A stretch of 64,000 nucleotides of DNA, taken from positions 124,001-188,000 of the forward strand of contig JAWKTK010000005.1 of NCBI GenBank assembly GCA_041399205.1, read 5' to 3'. This document shows positions 10,792-19,491 of this stretch, piece by piece. A program made the position numbers and the translations under genes. Below the pieces are notes generated by a model. That model was not told where the DNA came from. It ran no database searches and worked only from the letters and a program-made list of their open reading frames with translations. The DNA is from JAGQOZ01 sp041399205. Its GTDB lineage: Bacteria; Planctomycetota; Planctomycetia; Pirellulales; Pirellulaceae. Position 1 is the stretch's first letter. Every line of letters begins with the position of its first letter.

Positions 10792-11916
10792 ATGAAACAT
10801 CTTACAACGCCACGTTTTCTGGTGGCAACGCTTGTTAGGCATGTTCGCGAGCTCGGTTTCCGGTCAGGAAATCATTCGTGACAACTTTGACGATGGCAGT
10901 GTAACCGACAGGCAACCGGTTAGTTGGAGCGGCGGGAGCATGGAGTTACAAGCCGACGGCCTTCGCATTGAAGGTCGCAGCGGGGAAGCAGCCATTTCGT
11001 CGGTGAACCTCTCAAACTCGGATGGTTGGTCGATGCGAACGGAATTTACTCGAACTCTTGGATCCATTACGGGTGTGGGCGTAACGGGGAACTATGCCTG
11101 GGCAACTCATTAATGACGACGGAGAGTTGCAAGTGGGAATTGGAGAAGATGCCTATGATATTTTGCAAACCGACTTGAATCCGGAACAGCATAGCGTCAT
11201 TATTCAGCTGGACACATTCGACAGCCAACTCAGGGCTTGGGCTTGGCGTCCTGGCGAAGAACCCACAACCGAAGAAGCGATGGTCGAGGGTTCGCTTGCG
11301 ACGGTTCGAGGCGCGCCGGCCATCTGGACTCGCGACTTTGACGGCAACGACGGCGGTACGAGTACTGCGGTTTTTCGTTGGTTCGAATTCTCCGATCAAC
11401 ACATACCCATTGTCGTCGCACCGACAATTCTTGGAGATTTCAACAACGACGGGCTGCTTGACATCACGGACATCAATCTCTTGACCGCGGCAACCGCTGC
11501 CGCTTCAGCGGACCTTGACTTTGATCTGAATGCGGACGGCGCTGTAAACCAAGCCGATATTGGCGTCTGGGTCCATGATTTACGAAACACCTGGATTGGC
11601 GATGCAAATCTAGACGGACAATTCGCAAGCGAAGATTTCGTCGATGCCTTTGTTGCAGGTAAATACGAACAAAACATCCCGGCGGACTGGAGCGAAGGAG
11701 ATTGGAACGGAGACGGGCGATTCAGTTCGGGCGATTTCGTCGCCGCCCACCACCGACGGCGGTTACGAACACAGGCCTCGTGGTGCCGTCGCGGCGGTTC
11801 CGGAACCGAGTGGCTTGGCGAACGGGCTTGTCCGGCATTCTTCATGGCGACGTGCCGACGCTGAAACACGTGGCCCGGCGCATTGTTTGTCGTTGACACT
11901 GGCCACAGCGAATTGA
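10792..11916 (+). pseudogene. FDDF-family secreted protein with dockerin-like domain, frame-interrupted
   Basis: ATG at 10792 opens a signal peptide that shifts frame near 10835 (FLVATLV, then GMFASSVSGQ), followed by EIIRDNFDDGSVTD, the family motif. A second shift near 11100 leads to IIQLDTFDSQLRAWAWRPG, shared with the protein at 24125 (LQLDTFGDELQAWAW). A dockerin-like region follows: DFNNDGLLDITDINLL, then DANLDGQFASEDFVDAF and DWNGDGRFSSGDFVAA. A third shift near 11745 is needed to reach AAVPEPSGLA. The hydrophobic helix expected after VPEPSG is missing, so the sorting tail is incomplete. Lies 50 nt after kinase 1. Probably a former surface protein. Confidence 0.65.
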
Positions 11917-11954
11917 TCAATAAACGCTTCGAACTATTTGATGAAAGGTACTTT

Positions 11955-12780
11955 ATGATTCGAATGACATTAGCACTGATGATAACTTTACTTTTGATTT
12001 CGATGAGCGTCGGCAACCATGCTCGTGCGCAGCTTCTTCGACGACTTTGAAGACAACAACATTACCGACGGACTGCCGGTCAAATGGCGACAAGATAACG
12101 ACCGCGGTACGATTACTGTCGAAAATGGCGATCTGGTGATTACGCCCACGCAAACGAGCCAAGCGGTTTCCGTGTTGCAAGACGAAACCGACCTGTTTCT
12201 GCATTCCGACGTCGTGCTCGATATGGTCTTTCAGTATCCATTGAATAGTCAGAGTTTTGTTGGTGTCGGATTTCGAAATAGCCATTTGGGCACCTACTGG
12301 GTAGGCGGATTCGCCACGGGCGAAGTGGGATTGGATATACAGTAAATGACGTAGCCACCACTGCGATCCGCGGAGTCTACTTGCCAACCGGTCCTGTGGA
12401 AGGCGGCAGCTGACGTGTCGTTTCATGTTGAAGTCATTGGCAGCGAGATCACCTTTTCGGCTTGGGAGACATTAGAAGGCCCTGACCAGGCAGCGACGGT
12501 CCAATGGACTGACCCGCTCGACCGATTCCCAACGGGAGAGACAGTGTACCCGATACTCACGCCATTCGGCAGCAGCGAGCCCTTGCGTGTCCGTTCGTTC
12601 GGGGCGACGACCGTTCGGAACCATCCAGTCTCGCGCTAGCCTGCTGCGGAGCGTTGTTCGTCACGAGAATTCGCAGGGCCAGTGGGACGCGAATTCAGAG
12701 GATAACGCATGCTTTCGATCGCACTAAAGCAACCGAAGACGATTGGCAACGATGTATACATGCAGACAGTTTTCATTGAC
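11955..12780 (+). pseudogene. PEP-CTERM protein, FDDFEDNN family, frame-interrupted
   Basis: ATG at 11955 with a good signal peptide (MTLALMITLLLISMSVG, ending in HARAQ). A shift near 12030 joins FFDDFEDNNITDGLPVKW. Further shifts near 12340 and 12615 are needed to read FHVEVIGSEITFSAWETLEG and then EPSSLALACCGALFVTRIRR, a recognisable PEP-CTERM tail. It is the closest relative of the intact gene at 667-1416, with which it shares GGFATGE, RGVYLPTG and VRSFG. The end coordinate is approximate, because the last frame runs into the next gene. Confidence 0.6.
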
Positions 12781-13600
12781 TTCGAGGACCATGAGGTGAT
12801 TGATACAACAGAAGGTCGTTGGGTTCTTTGGACTGGCGATACTGCCCGTTACCGCAACTGCTTGCGGATCGTGGTCTGCCTAGTGTTCTGGGTGTTGTCG
12901 TGGCAGACGTCGCGATTACAGGCAGCTACTTAGTTCGAAGATTTTACGGACGGAGAAGTAAACGATTCGGAATTAGGATTGGAATATTTATTGGACCACG
13001 AGTTAACCGTGGACGGGCTGCTAATCAGCACGCCAAATAGCTCGAATCCCGCCGCTGTGCTCGCGATGGGGCTAGACAAGAATGCGGGCTGGTCGATGCG
13101 AGCCAGGCGCGACTGTGCAGGATCACGGTCACTTCGGCCCCTTTACCTCCGATGTGCTCGGCTGCGGCATTTGCGTGTGGGGTTGGGTCAGTCCAGGATT
13201 TTTCGGTGTTGGAACTCCCTCTGGAGACAAAACCACGTCGCAGGAGCTGATCGATCCAACGGTTGAGGACGTGGTCATACAACTGGACGTCTTCGAAGGA
13301 GCAACCAAGCTATGGGTGTGGTCACCAGATGACGTGCCCGCAAGCGGAGTTGCTCCGGTCAGCGAGAACGCCTACGGGGTGCCGACGGGCTATCCGGGCG
13401 TTTGGGTCCGCAGCGATTCAGGAGCTTCGGGACTGATCATTCGCAACGTGACGTTCTCGACGGAGCATATTCCGATTCCCGAGCCAACCAGCGCGTCACT
13501 CTTGATCATCGGTGTTGCGATGATGGCCAGCATCAGGCGTCGACGGACGCAACTCAATCGCGCTGAATCCGACGTTGAGGGTCGACGCAACTGCCGGTGA
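12709..13600 (+). pseudogene. PEP-CTERM protein, FDDF family, frame-interrupted
   Basis: A hydrophobic leader (CLRIVVCLVFWVLSWQTSRL) is followed by an in-frame TAG at 12931-12933 and, directly after it, FEDFTDGEVND, the family motif. A frameshift near 13100 leads to VIQLDVFEGATKLWVWSPDD and to the tail PIPEPTSASLLIIGVAMM with RRRR, an apparently complete PEP-CTERM signal. The start is uncertain. The last 47 nt overlap, tail to tail, the convergent gene ending at 13554. The single TAG between leader and mature part is similar in kind to the TAG in kinase 2. Confidence 0.6.
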
Positions 13601-14111
13601 AGTACCAGACTCGCGCGTGATGGCCCTGTGGTGTGGTGCCGATGTAGACCACATTCATGCCCATGTCGGACCAGACCAGTTCGTTGCGATTCCGCTTGAT
13701 CGACTCGCTTTCGACTTCCAGATAGAGACCCGCAAACTCGCCGTCGTGTCCGGCTTGGTAGCGTCGATTGAGCTGCTCGTAGGACGCCGTCAGCACGGAC
13801 CAGACCAGCCGGTTGCGGCCCAGCCCCACGGCGCGAAAGGACTTGCCCACGTACGTTCGGTAGTAAAAGCACTTACGATTCAAGACCGGCACCAGCACGC
13901 GTCTCGCGGTACTGACGGCCGCGATCTCTCCCGCTTCGGTTCGCGCCACGACCAGTAGTTCCGCCGCTCGCTTTTCCGCACGCGCTGTCCCCGGCAAAGC
14001 GCCTTCGGCCAGCCAGAATTGCACCACGTCCGCTTGGACTTGCGCAATTGGCTTCGGCCAGACAAATTCGAGTTGGATGCCGTCGGGAGGCGTGGGAGGT
14101 TGATTGACCAT
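13554..14111 (-). CDS. GNAT-like protein, copy 1
   Basis: A 185-residue protein. By eye it has the layout of a GNAT acetyltransferase: an N-terminal helix (DVVQFWLAEGAL), paired strands (ELLVVARTEAGEIAAVSTAR) and FRAVGLGRN, which fits the acetyl-CoA pyrophosphate loop R/QxxGxG/A. The C-terminal part (ELVWSDMGMNVVYIGTTPQG) is the most conserved. No catalytic or substrate residues can be named, so the enzymatic role is tentative. The start at 14111 is chosen because it gives the same length and reading as the copy at 26536-27093; the frame is open upstream to 14177. The two proteins differ at about 20 of 170 aligned positions. It lies at the end of cassette A, convergent with the PEP-CTERM gene. 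Confidence 0.6.
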   Translation of the reverse strand: MVNQPPTPPDGIQLEFVWPKPIAQVQADVVQFWLAEGALPGTARAEKRAAELLVVARTEAGEIAAVSTARRVLVPVLNRKCFYYRTYVGKSFRAVGLGRNRLVWSVLTASYEQLNRRYQAGHDGEFAGLYLEVESESIKRNRNELVWSDMGMNVVYIGTTPQGHHARVWYFTGSCVDPQRRIQRD

Positions 14112-14207
14112 CTGAGCAATCCAATCCAATCGTTTGAGAACGCGTGTAACCGGAAAAAGATCGTACCAAAACGGCACTATGAAATCATGCGAGACCGGAT
14201 TGTCTCA

Positions 14208-14295
14208 TTCGCGCTTCAAGACAAGGTAGCCGCGACATACGAGAACAAATCGGAACGTGCGAAAGGGATGTAGTTCGCGAGCCCCCGCCAAGCGG
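14208..14295. repeat. Dispersed intergenic repeat, copy C
   Basis: Begins TTCGCGCTTCAAGACAAGG and contains GCGAAAGGGATGTAGTTCGC (from about 14259). It resembles copies at 29532, 30802, 33093 and, in its second half, 27151. All copies lie outside genes. This one lies upstream of GNAT-like copy 1, as the partial copy at 27151 does for copy 2. Confidence 0.45.
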
Positions 14296-14364
14296 TAAGC
14301 GCCCCTCTATTTGGGCGCCAGCGTCACGGCATGATTGCGACAAATGTGACTCTTGAGGAATTTC

Positions 14365-14405
14365 GCTGTCACCAAATGAGATTCATTACGGCTAACAGCT
14401 TGTGG
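14365..14405 (+). promoter_or_regulatory. Block conserved upstream of both large VCBS genes
   Basis: Counterpart of 3864-3904: GCTGTCACCAAATGAGATTC followed by ATTACGGCTAACAGCTTG, about 153 nt before the VCBS start at 14518. No standard -35/-10 pair is obvious in either copy; an ECF-type promoter is possible but not shown. Confidence 0.4.
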
Positions 14406-14517
14406 CAGACTGTGTCGTCTGTTGACGGGGCGGACCCTCAGTCTGCAAACGCAGTGGTCGGCCGGTAAATGCCGCGGCCCGGGCACATGTGCCACACGAC
14501 AAGGAACCTTGACGATC

Positions 14518-17040
14518 ATGACACGGAAAACGAATCGCCACCGCCGTGGCTTTGCACTCCATCAACTCGAACCGCGTCTGGTCCTCGCTGCGATCGGCTT
14601 TGCTGCGCGGGAGCTGATTGCCTCCGAAGCCAAAGGCGCGGCGGACGTGTTCGCGGCCGATCTGGACGGCGATGGAGATTTGGACGTCCTGTCGGCGTCC
14701 CGTAACGATAACAAAATCGCTTGGTACCCGAATGCCGACGGCAAAGGCATTTTTGGTCCTCAGCGCGTCATTACCGATTCGGCTCTCGGGGCATCCTCAG
14801 TCGAAGCAGCCGACTTGGACGGCGATGGGGATTTGGATGTGCTTTCGGCTTCAAGCGACGACAATACGCTGGCCTGGTATGAGAACTTGGATGGTCAAGG
14901 CACGTTTGGAGGACGGAGGGTGATTTCGGCTAGTACCCTGCGTGCTTCGTCAATTCACGCAGTTGATTTGGATGGTGACGGCGATCTCGATGTGCTTTCG
15001 GCCTCCGTATCCTACAACCGCAGTCGAGTCTTCTGGCACGCGAATCTGGATGGGAAAGGCGCGTTCAGCGGCCCTCATCGGATTCTGGAGTCAGATGCTG
15101 GCTTCCGCGCCAACGCCGAAGCGGCGGACATGGACGGAGACGGAGACGTGGACGTTGTTGTTGCTTTGTCCGACGGCCGCCTCGACTCCATCGCTTGGTA
15201 CGCAAACACCGATGGGCTCGGACACTTTGAATTGAATGACAGCGCGCCGATCAATGTGAACTCCGCCAACGGCAGTAAACCGCTACACCTGGCGGATCTC
15301 GAAGGTGATCATGACATGGACGTGGTGTATCTAGAGTCGTCCGGAGAGGCGATTCTAGCGTTGAACGACGGCATGGGGCGGTTTTCGATCGAATCTGTGT
15401 TGGTTGACGATGATGTGACATATCACAGCTCACTTCTTACTGTTGATGTCGATGGCGACCTGGATTTGGATCTCGTCACCGATGTTGCGTGGTACGAACA
15501 TCTGGGATCTTTTGAATATCAGCGTCGTCAGGGATTCGTCGATTTCGTTGATACATTCAACAATCATCGCGTCGTTGAGGTTGCGGATTTGGATGGCGAC
15601 GGAGACCTCGACGTTCTCACTGCTAACCCCGCTCGCAACGAGATTTCATGGCGTGAAAACACGGACGGGCGTGGCACGTTCGGGGAACCTCGTAGCATCG
15701 CAACAACCACGGCTAATCCGATTTCAATAGTCGTTGCCGATCTGGACGGAGATGGAGATCTGGACGTGTTTTCAGAGACGTATTCAGGTTCCAAATACGC
15801 ACTAGGCGTCGGCTGGCACGAGAACCGTGGTGGCGACTTGACGTCCTTTCAGCCAATTACGCACACGCGAGTCTACAGCAACTACGACAACTACGATGTT
15901 GCAGACCCGGACGCGGAAGGCGATTTTCCGGTCGTTGTCATTCAGGATGGGCAGATAGCACTTTATGTGAACGGGCCAGCGGCCACACCCTTTACCCAGT
16001 CATCGATATTTGAAGTTGCAACAGTCGTCCGGGACGCAAACTTCGTTGATCTCGACGCTGACCAAGATCTTGATCTGGTGATCTTGACGGACAACCAGAT
16101 CCTTTGGCTAGAGAATCTTGACGGTGCAACTACATTCTCCAAGCCACAGGCACTCGTGTCAGACCTTTCGAGACAGTTTGGGCAAGTTCTCGCATTCGAC
16201 GTCGATAACGATGGCGATATAGATATCGTACTTCCCAGCAGCAGCAGCGTAATGTGGTATGAGCATGTCAGCGGAAATGGTTTTGCTGATCTCGCGAGAT
16301 TGTATCCCGCCACCTACCTTAACCTAGTGGCAATTGATCTCGACCTCGACGGTGATCTGGATCTCGTCAATGGCGCACCACGGTCGGACAATACTGCGCG
16401 AAACATTGTGCTCATGGAAAACTTAGGTACGGGCAGGTTCGCTCGCACACTTCTGGTGCCGGGCGCGGTGGTACTTCGGGCGATCGCTGACATGGACGGT
16501 GACGGTGACCTGGATTTAGTCGCGTCACCTCCAGAATCGGTCTATGGACAAGTCGTTTGGTACGAGCAGACAGACAACGGCGAGTATGCCCCTGCACGCA
16601 TCGTATCGCCTATCGGTGGTACCTGGAGTTCGGCGTTTGCGGTCGATTTCGATGGCGATGGCGACCAAGACCTGGTTGCTGCGGACGCGAGGTCTAGCCG
16701 TATCGACTTGTTCGAGAACCGCCCGATCGGCGATGCCAACAACGACGGCGTGTTCGACACGGCGGATCTGGTCGCCGTTTTCCAGGCTGGAAAATACGAA
16801 AACGACATTGCGAGCGACTCGAGTTTTGATGAAGGCGATTGGAACGGCGACGGCGAATTCAATTCGTCGGATCTCGTCACGGCGTTTCAGGCTGGCAATT
16901 ACTCGGTCGGCGCCGAAGTCGGCACATCTCAGGTTGTCGCACCGCAGCCAAATACATCGCAACTCAACACATCTCAACTCACCGCGGCGACCGATCTCGT
17001 CTTCGGGACGCTAAGTCGTTTAGCAGCGTTCGTGGTATGA
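14518..17040 (+). CDS. LEPR-XLL / VCBS (FG-GAP) repeat protein with dockerin-like end
   Basis: An intact 840-residue surface protein. The N-terminus (LHQLEPRLVLAAIGFAA) carries the LEPR-XLL-type motif of large exported planctomycete proteins; it replaces a classical signal peptide. From about residue 40 to 740 it is built of VCBS/FG-GAP repeats with DLDGDGDLDVLSAS loops that should bind calcium in a beta-propeller. Two EF-hand-like loops follow (DANNDGVFDTADLVAVF, DWNGDGEFNSSDLVTAF), then a low-complexity Gln/Thr/Ser tail (AAPQPNTSQLNTSQL-like). ATG at 14518 has AAGGAA 11 nt upstream. The frame stays open upstream to 14422, but that part is not conserved in the paralogue. It heads cassette B. 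Role: probably adhesion or matrix scaffold, inferred. Confidence 0.85.
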   Translation: MTRKTNRHRRGFALHQLEPRLVLAAIGFAARELIASEAKGAADVFAADLDGDGDLDVLSASRNDNKIAWYPNADGKGIFGPQRVITDSALGASSVEAADLDGDGDLDVLSASSDDNTLAWYENLDGQGTFGGRRVISASTLRASSIHAVDLDGDGDLDVLSASVSYNRSRVFWHANLDGKGAFSGPHRILESDAGFRANAEAADMDGDGDVDVVVALSDGRLDSIAWYANTDGLGHFELNDSAPINVNSANGSKPLHLADLEGDHDMDVVYLESSGEAILALNDGMGRFSIESVLVDDDVTYHSSLLTVDVDGDLDLDLVTDVAWYEHLGSFEYQRRQGFVDFVDTFNNHRVVEVADLDGDGDLDVLTANPARNEISWRENTDGRGTFGEPRSIATTTANPISIVVADLDGDGDLDVFSETYSGSKYALGVGWHENRGGDLTSFQPITHTRVYSNYDNYDVADPDAEGDFPVVVIQDGQIALYVNGPAATPFTQSSIFEVATVVRDANFVDLDADQDLDLVILTDNQILWLENLDGATTFSKPQALVSDLSRQFGQVLAFDVDNDGDIDIVLPSSSSVMWYEHVSGNGFADLARLYPATYLNLVAIDLDLDGDLDLVNGAPRSDNTARNIVLMENLGTGRFARTLLVPGAVVLRAIADMDGDGDLDLVASPPESVYGQVVWYEQTDNGEYAPARIVSPIGGTWSSAFAVDFDGDGDQDLVAADARSSRIDLFENRPIGDANNDGVFDTADLVAVFQAGKYENDIASDSSFDEGDWNGDGEFNSSDLVTAFQAGNYSVGAEVGTSQVVAPQPNTSQLNTSQLTAATDLVFGTLSRLAAFVV

Positions 17041-17212
17041 CCGCCGCGGCGTCGCCTGGGAGAGTTAGTTTCCTGTCTTGACGCCTGAACTCAAGAAATC
17101 CCGTCCCCTTTGGCTCCATTCTTCGGGAACTATTCCATGGGTTCTAGTTGGGGGCAACGTTGTCCCCATGAATGTTTTCCGAATCTTCTGTTGTGCGAAG
17201 CGAGTACGTGAC

Positions 17213-17914
17213 ATGAAGCGAACATCCCTATTGGCCATTGGATTGGCGCTGATTGCGGCATTGTGTGCTGGTAAGCCCGCCGGCGCGACAACATTTCTGG
17301 ATGATTTTGAAGACAACAACTTGCGGGATGGGGATCCCGTGAGCTGGGGTGGCGCCACGGCGGTGGATGGCAAATTGCAGATTCGCGCCTCGGGAAGCGG
17401 CGCGACGATCGCTGCAGCCAGGGTTCCAGCAGAAGTCGGTTGGTCGATGCGAGCTCAGGGCTCAATTGGCGATAGTTACATTTTTGGTATTGGTATCCAG
17501 GCGAATAACAGTAGCCACGTTTACCTGGGAATGTTCGACGACGGCCGAGTCTACCTGGGGACGCCGGGTGTGGCACAAACTGTCGTTCAGACCGATTTGG
17601 ATCCCGCGTCCGTGATGATGCGTTTTGACGCGTTCGACAACGTCCTGTATGGATGGGCCTGGAACGTAGGAGAACCCGAACCGATCGAACCGCTCCTGGA
17701 ATTCACGACGGCCGTCACGCGCGGATTGCCGGCGATTTGGAATGAAGGCGCGAGCGGTGGACCGCTTGTGATCTCCGAGTTTGATTTCTTCGAGGCCTCG
17801 ACGTCGCCGCTCACGGTCCCGGAGCCGACTTCGCTGTCCCTGCTCACGATCGCAGCGATCGGAGCCTGGATGCGGCGAAAATGTGTCCGAGTCTCGGCGC
17901 TGCGCCATGCATAG
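17213..17914 (+). CDS. PEP-CTERM protein, FDDFEDNN family
   Basis: A 233-residue exported protein. MKRTSLLAIGLALIAALCAG is a clear signal peptide, which fixes the start at 17213 despite an open frame from 17078. The mature part begins TTFLDDFEDNNLRDGDPVSW and includes GWSMRAQGSIGD and MRFDAFDNVLYGWAW, shared with the proteins at 10792, 12709 and 24125. The tail VPEPTSLSLLTIAAIGAWMR then basic residues is a PEP-CTERM signal. The only member of the family in cassette B besides 24125. Function unknown. Confidence 0.85.
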   Translation: MKRTSLLAIGLALIAALCAGKPAGATTFLDDFEDNNLRDGDPVSWGGATAVDGKLQIRASGSGATIAAARVPAEVGWSMRAQGSIGDSYIFGIGIQANNSSHVYLGMFDDGRVYLGTPGVAQTVVQTDLDPASVMMRFDAFDNVLYGWAWNVGEPEPIEPLLEFTTAVTRGLPAIWNEGASGGPLVISEFDFFEASTSPLTVPEPTSLSLLTIAAIGAWMRRKCVRVSALRHA

Positions 17915-18699
17915 TCATGCCCCATAACAGGTGACACACACAACATGTGACACACACGCTGCGCACACACCGCGAGCCCCGTCTGTACGACCTCGCGACT
18001 TGCCGCATCCCGTCACCGTTTGTCGCGTAGTTGGTCGTTTCGGCGTTAGCCGCGGTTTCTTCCGGGCGTTGCCGCTGACTTAGCCACCCCCAGTCAACTG
18101 AAACTCAATGAATCGCGCGTACCCGAACCTCCGGCCGCTGCGCACTTCGATGTCGTACGCGAAGAAGCCTAGGTTAGCGTGTAAGCGGCGAGCGACGCGC
18201 GAATGACAAAAACCGCACCGAAAGGGGTGTCGCCGCCGAAGTCTGTACCAAGAACGGCCGAAAGGAATCTGACACCGCTTAGGTTGGTCTCGCCGACCGC
18301 ATGTTTTAAGTGCTTAAAGACACTCGGGCTCCGATCCGCCATGTGCTCGAACTCCCCGGCGTCACGCCCATCCACGATCTAATTCTTACGCTGTTCAGCG
18401 TTTCCCCGGCCCACTACGGCGTTTGAAAACCGGCTCGCAGATTTGCGGAACTTGAAAGCGGGATGTGTGGAACGTGGGTCATTGTTCTCACCCTAGCATA
18501 CATCCAGACGTCGCAGGGCAAGAGACAATATTGACTTCGTAATCAGTTCTCCTCAGTGCGCAAGCCGCGACTTGCACCCCACAAATGCCATGCCGATTGC
18601 CTTGAGAGAGTAGCCGACGCTCGATTTTGCGAGAAACGTTGAGCGATTTGCATTTTCTGGGGCGTCGTGAGCCGCAAACAGTTCCCTTAGAATATAGGA
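17915..18699. other. Gene-free stretch before ECF sigma 2
   Basis: About 785 nt with no convincing coding frame on either strand. Two short open minus frames (18169-18375, 18553-18786) have no start signal or recognisable motif. The last 30 nt include an A/T-rich piece (TTAGAATATAGGA) just before the ECF start at 18700, which may hold its ribosome binding site (AGGA). Confidence 0.5.
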
Positions 18700-19308
18700 A
18701 TGAGCCTCCAGCCCTTTGATCCCGAAGCTGCTATTCGTGCCGCGCGTCTCGGTGACCCGCAGGCGGTCGCGGCGTTGATAGGGCATTATCGGCCCTATCT
18801 CCGCCTACTCGCCAAGGTGTGTCTTGGGAAACGTCTACAAAGCAAGCTCGATGAGTCGGATCTTGTGCAGGAGGCCAGCTTTCTGGCAGCGCGAGACATG
18901 GTGACATTTCGAGGGACAACCGAAGCAGAGTTTGCCGTGTGGTTGCGCGCGATCCTGGCGAACTCAGTCGCGAACGTGCGCCGGCACTTTGAACAGCAAA
19001 GGCGAGATTTACGGCTTGAGCACCAGTGGCAAGTCGACGTCGAACAATCGTCAGCAGATTTCGCTCAACTTGTTGACCATCAATCATCACCAAGTCAACA
19101 GGCAGCTCGACGAGAACGTGTCGTGTTACTGGCCGAAGCACTTGACAGACTTGAATCAGAGCAGCGCGAGGTGATTACGATGCGGGACCTCGAAGGGTGT
19201 TCGCTAGCGGAAATCGCCGATCGACTAGGGAAAAGTCGCAACGCTGTGCAGAAGATCTGGGCACGTGGCATCAGCGAGTTGAGACGAGTCTTGAAAGCAC
19301 TGTCATGA
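18700..19308 (+). CDS. ECF sigma factor 2, intact
   Basis: A 202-residue ECF sigma factor. Region 2: AVAALIGHYRPYLRLLAKV and KLDESDLVQEASFLAARD. Region 4: RLESEQREVITMRDLEGCSL with the helix-turn-helix AEIADRLGKSRNAVQKIWAR. The linker (about residues 95-130) is long and Gln/Ser-rich. The stop overlaps the kinase start (ATGA at 19305-19308), the same coupling as in pair 1. Family knowledge: such factors are often activated through the adjacent kinase rather than by a classical anti-sigma factor. It is intact although its partner kinase is disrupted. Confidence 0.88.
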   Translation: MSLQPFDPEAAIRAARLGDPQAVAALIGHYRPYLRLLAKVCLGKRLQSKLDESDLVQEASFLAARDMVTFRGTTEAEFAVWLRAILANSVANVRRHFEQQRRDLRLEHQWQVDVEQSSADFAQLVDHQSSPSQQAARRERVVLLAEALDRLESEQREVITMRDLEGCSLAEIADRLGKSRNAVQKIWARGISELRRVLKALS

Positions 19309-19481
19309 GTGACGCGCCAGTGTCAAAACGCGACGCTGAATTGGAGTCCGCACTGGCTGAATGGTGCGATTTGATCGATCGCGGCATAACGGTTGATCGC
19401 CATGAGTTTGTGATGAGGTATTCGGTAGAACTGCAAGTGGATTTGTCGCAATGTCTCGCTGCCTTCGACTTCATTCAGGCA

Positions 19482-19491
19482 GTGGCCCCGC
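19482..19491. repeat. Target site duplication, left copy
   Basis: GTGGCCCCGC, identical to 20758-20767, directly flanks the inverted ends of the insertion sequence. A 10-bp duplication is within the range known for the ISAs1 family. Confidence 0.9.

Noticed and set aside
13575..13958. Plus-strand frame opposite GNAT-like copy 1
   Set aside because: A similar antisense frame exists opposite copy 2, but it simply mirrors the conserved protein; the minus reading has matching starts and lengths in both copies.
18169..18786. Two short minus-strand frames before ECF sigma 2
   Set aside because: No start signal, no motif, and one overlaps the ECF gene start.
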